From NCBI RefSeq assembly GCF_032062135.1, contig NC_092861.1, positions 58,086,365 to 58,150,364 of the forward strand: DNA of 64,000 nt, given 5' to 3'. Below are positions 63,791 through 64,000 of the stretch, piece by piece (position 1 is the first letter of the stretch; every line of letters begins with the position of its first letter). The notes below the pieces were generated by a model. It saw only the letters and a list, made by a program, of their open reading frames with translations, had not been told where the DNA came from and ran no database searches. This stretch comes from Pyxicephalus adspersus (taxonomy: Eukaryota > Chordata > Amphibia > Anura > Pyxicephalidae). The position numbers and the translations under genes were made by a program.

Positions 63791-63859
63791 TGTTTTTCTT
63801 ATTGTGATCTTTATAGATGAGATGGATATATATTTCAGTACTATTTTTTCCCACCATCT

Positions 63860-64000
63860 TTAACCACCTTGCAGTTAAGCCCGACCTTCGCTCGGGCAAA
63901 AAAAAACTGCAAGGATGGTTAAGCCCGAGATTTTGTACATCCATACTTACCTGGTCCCCCTGTGCTCATCCAGCGTCGTCCTCCATCGATCATCGTCCGC
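63860..64000 (-). mobile_element. Start of a second TTAACC-family element, cut by the window end
   Basis: 'ttaagcccga' and 'acttacctggtccccctgtgctcatccagcgtcgtcctcc' are the reverse complement of parts of 28295-29262 (29090-29170). A small hairpin, CTTGCAGTTAAGCCCGA...AACTGCAAG, sits at its outer edge. Confidence 0.55.

Overview
The window is vertebrate nuclear DNA. It has GT-AG introns, several nested DNA transposons, SINE and LINE copies, microsatellites and one assembly gap (41476-42161). An intact class II CPD photolyase, which placental mammals lack, together with the repeat families, suggests an amphibian, most likely a frog. That assignment is inference from gene content and repeat style; no search was run.

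Three complete protein-coding genes can be rebuilt exon by exon, with reading phase preserved at every junction. (1) PHR, class II CPD photolyase, + strand: promoter and probable non-coding exon 1 at about 6430-6648, coding exons 10278-14687, 562 aa, poly(A) signal 15139. (2) RUBCN (Rubicon), - strand: 21 coding exons from 50619 down to 22844, 937 aa, with a probable 3.2 kb 3' UTR reaching about 19640. (3) EIF4E2 (4EHP), + strand: seven coding exons 51135-63132, 234 aa, poly(A) signal 63763. PHR and RUBCN are tail to tail. RUBCN and EIF4E2 are head to head, with about 515 bp between start codons, so they probably share a bidirectional CpG-type promoter.

Region by region: 1-660 holds a weak candidate terminal exon of an unidentified gene. 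1229-2852 is a 5'-truncated L1-type LINE with a perfect 15-bp target duplication. 5337-6105 is a tandem pair of decayed fragments of a transposon-like gene family; a longer decayed member lies at 58533-59983 inside EIF4E2. PHR intron 1 holds a hAT element with an 8-bp target duplication and an internal tandem array, nested in an older repeat. PHR introns carry two related TTA-flanked MITEs. The PHR-RUBCN interval holds a minisatellite and a second hAT MITE. RUBCN introns hold a large palindromic element (28295-29262), a CR1/L2-type LINE end, the gap inside a TIR element and a 675-bp segmental tandem duplication. EIF4E2 introns hold a Tigger-like MITE, a 23-bp perfect hairpin, a tRNA-headed SINE and the transposon-like pseudogene.

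The three genes do not form a pathway: DNA repair of UV damage, negative control of autophagy and endosome maturation, and cap-binding translational repression. The most interesting regulatory signal is a pair of D-box-like sites 40 bp apart in the putative PHR promoter, next to a consensus CRE.
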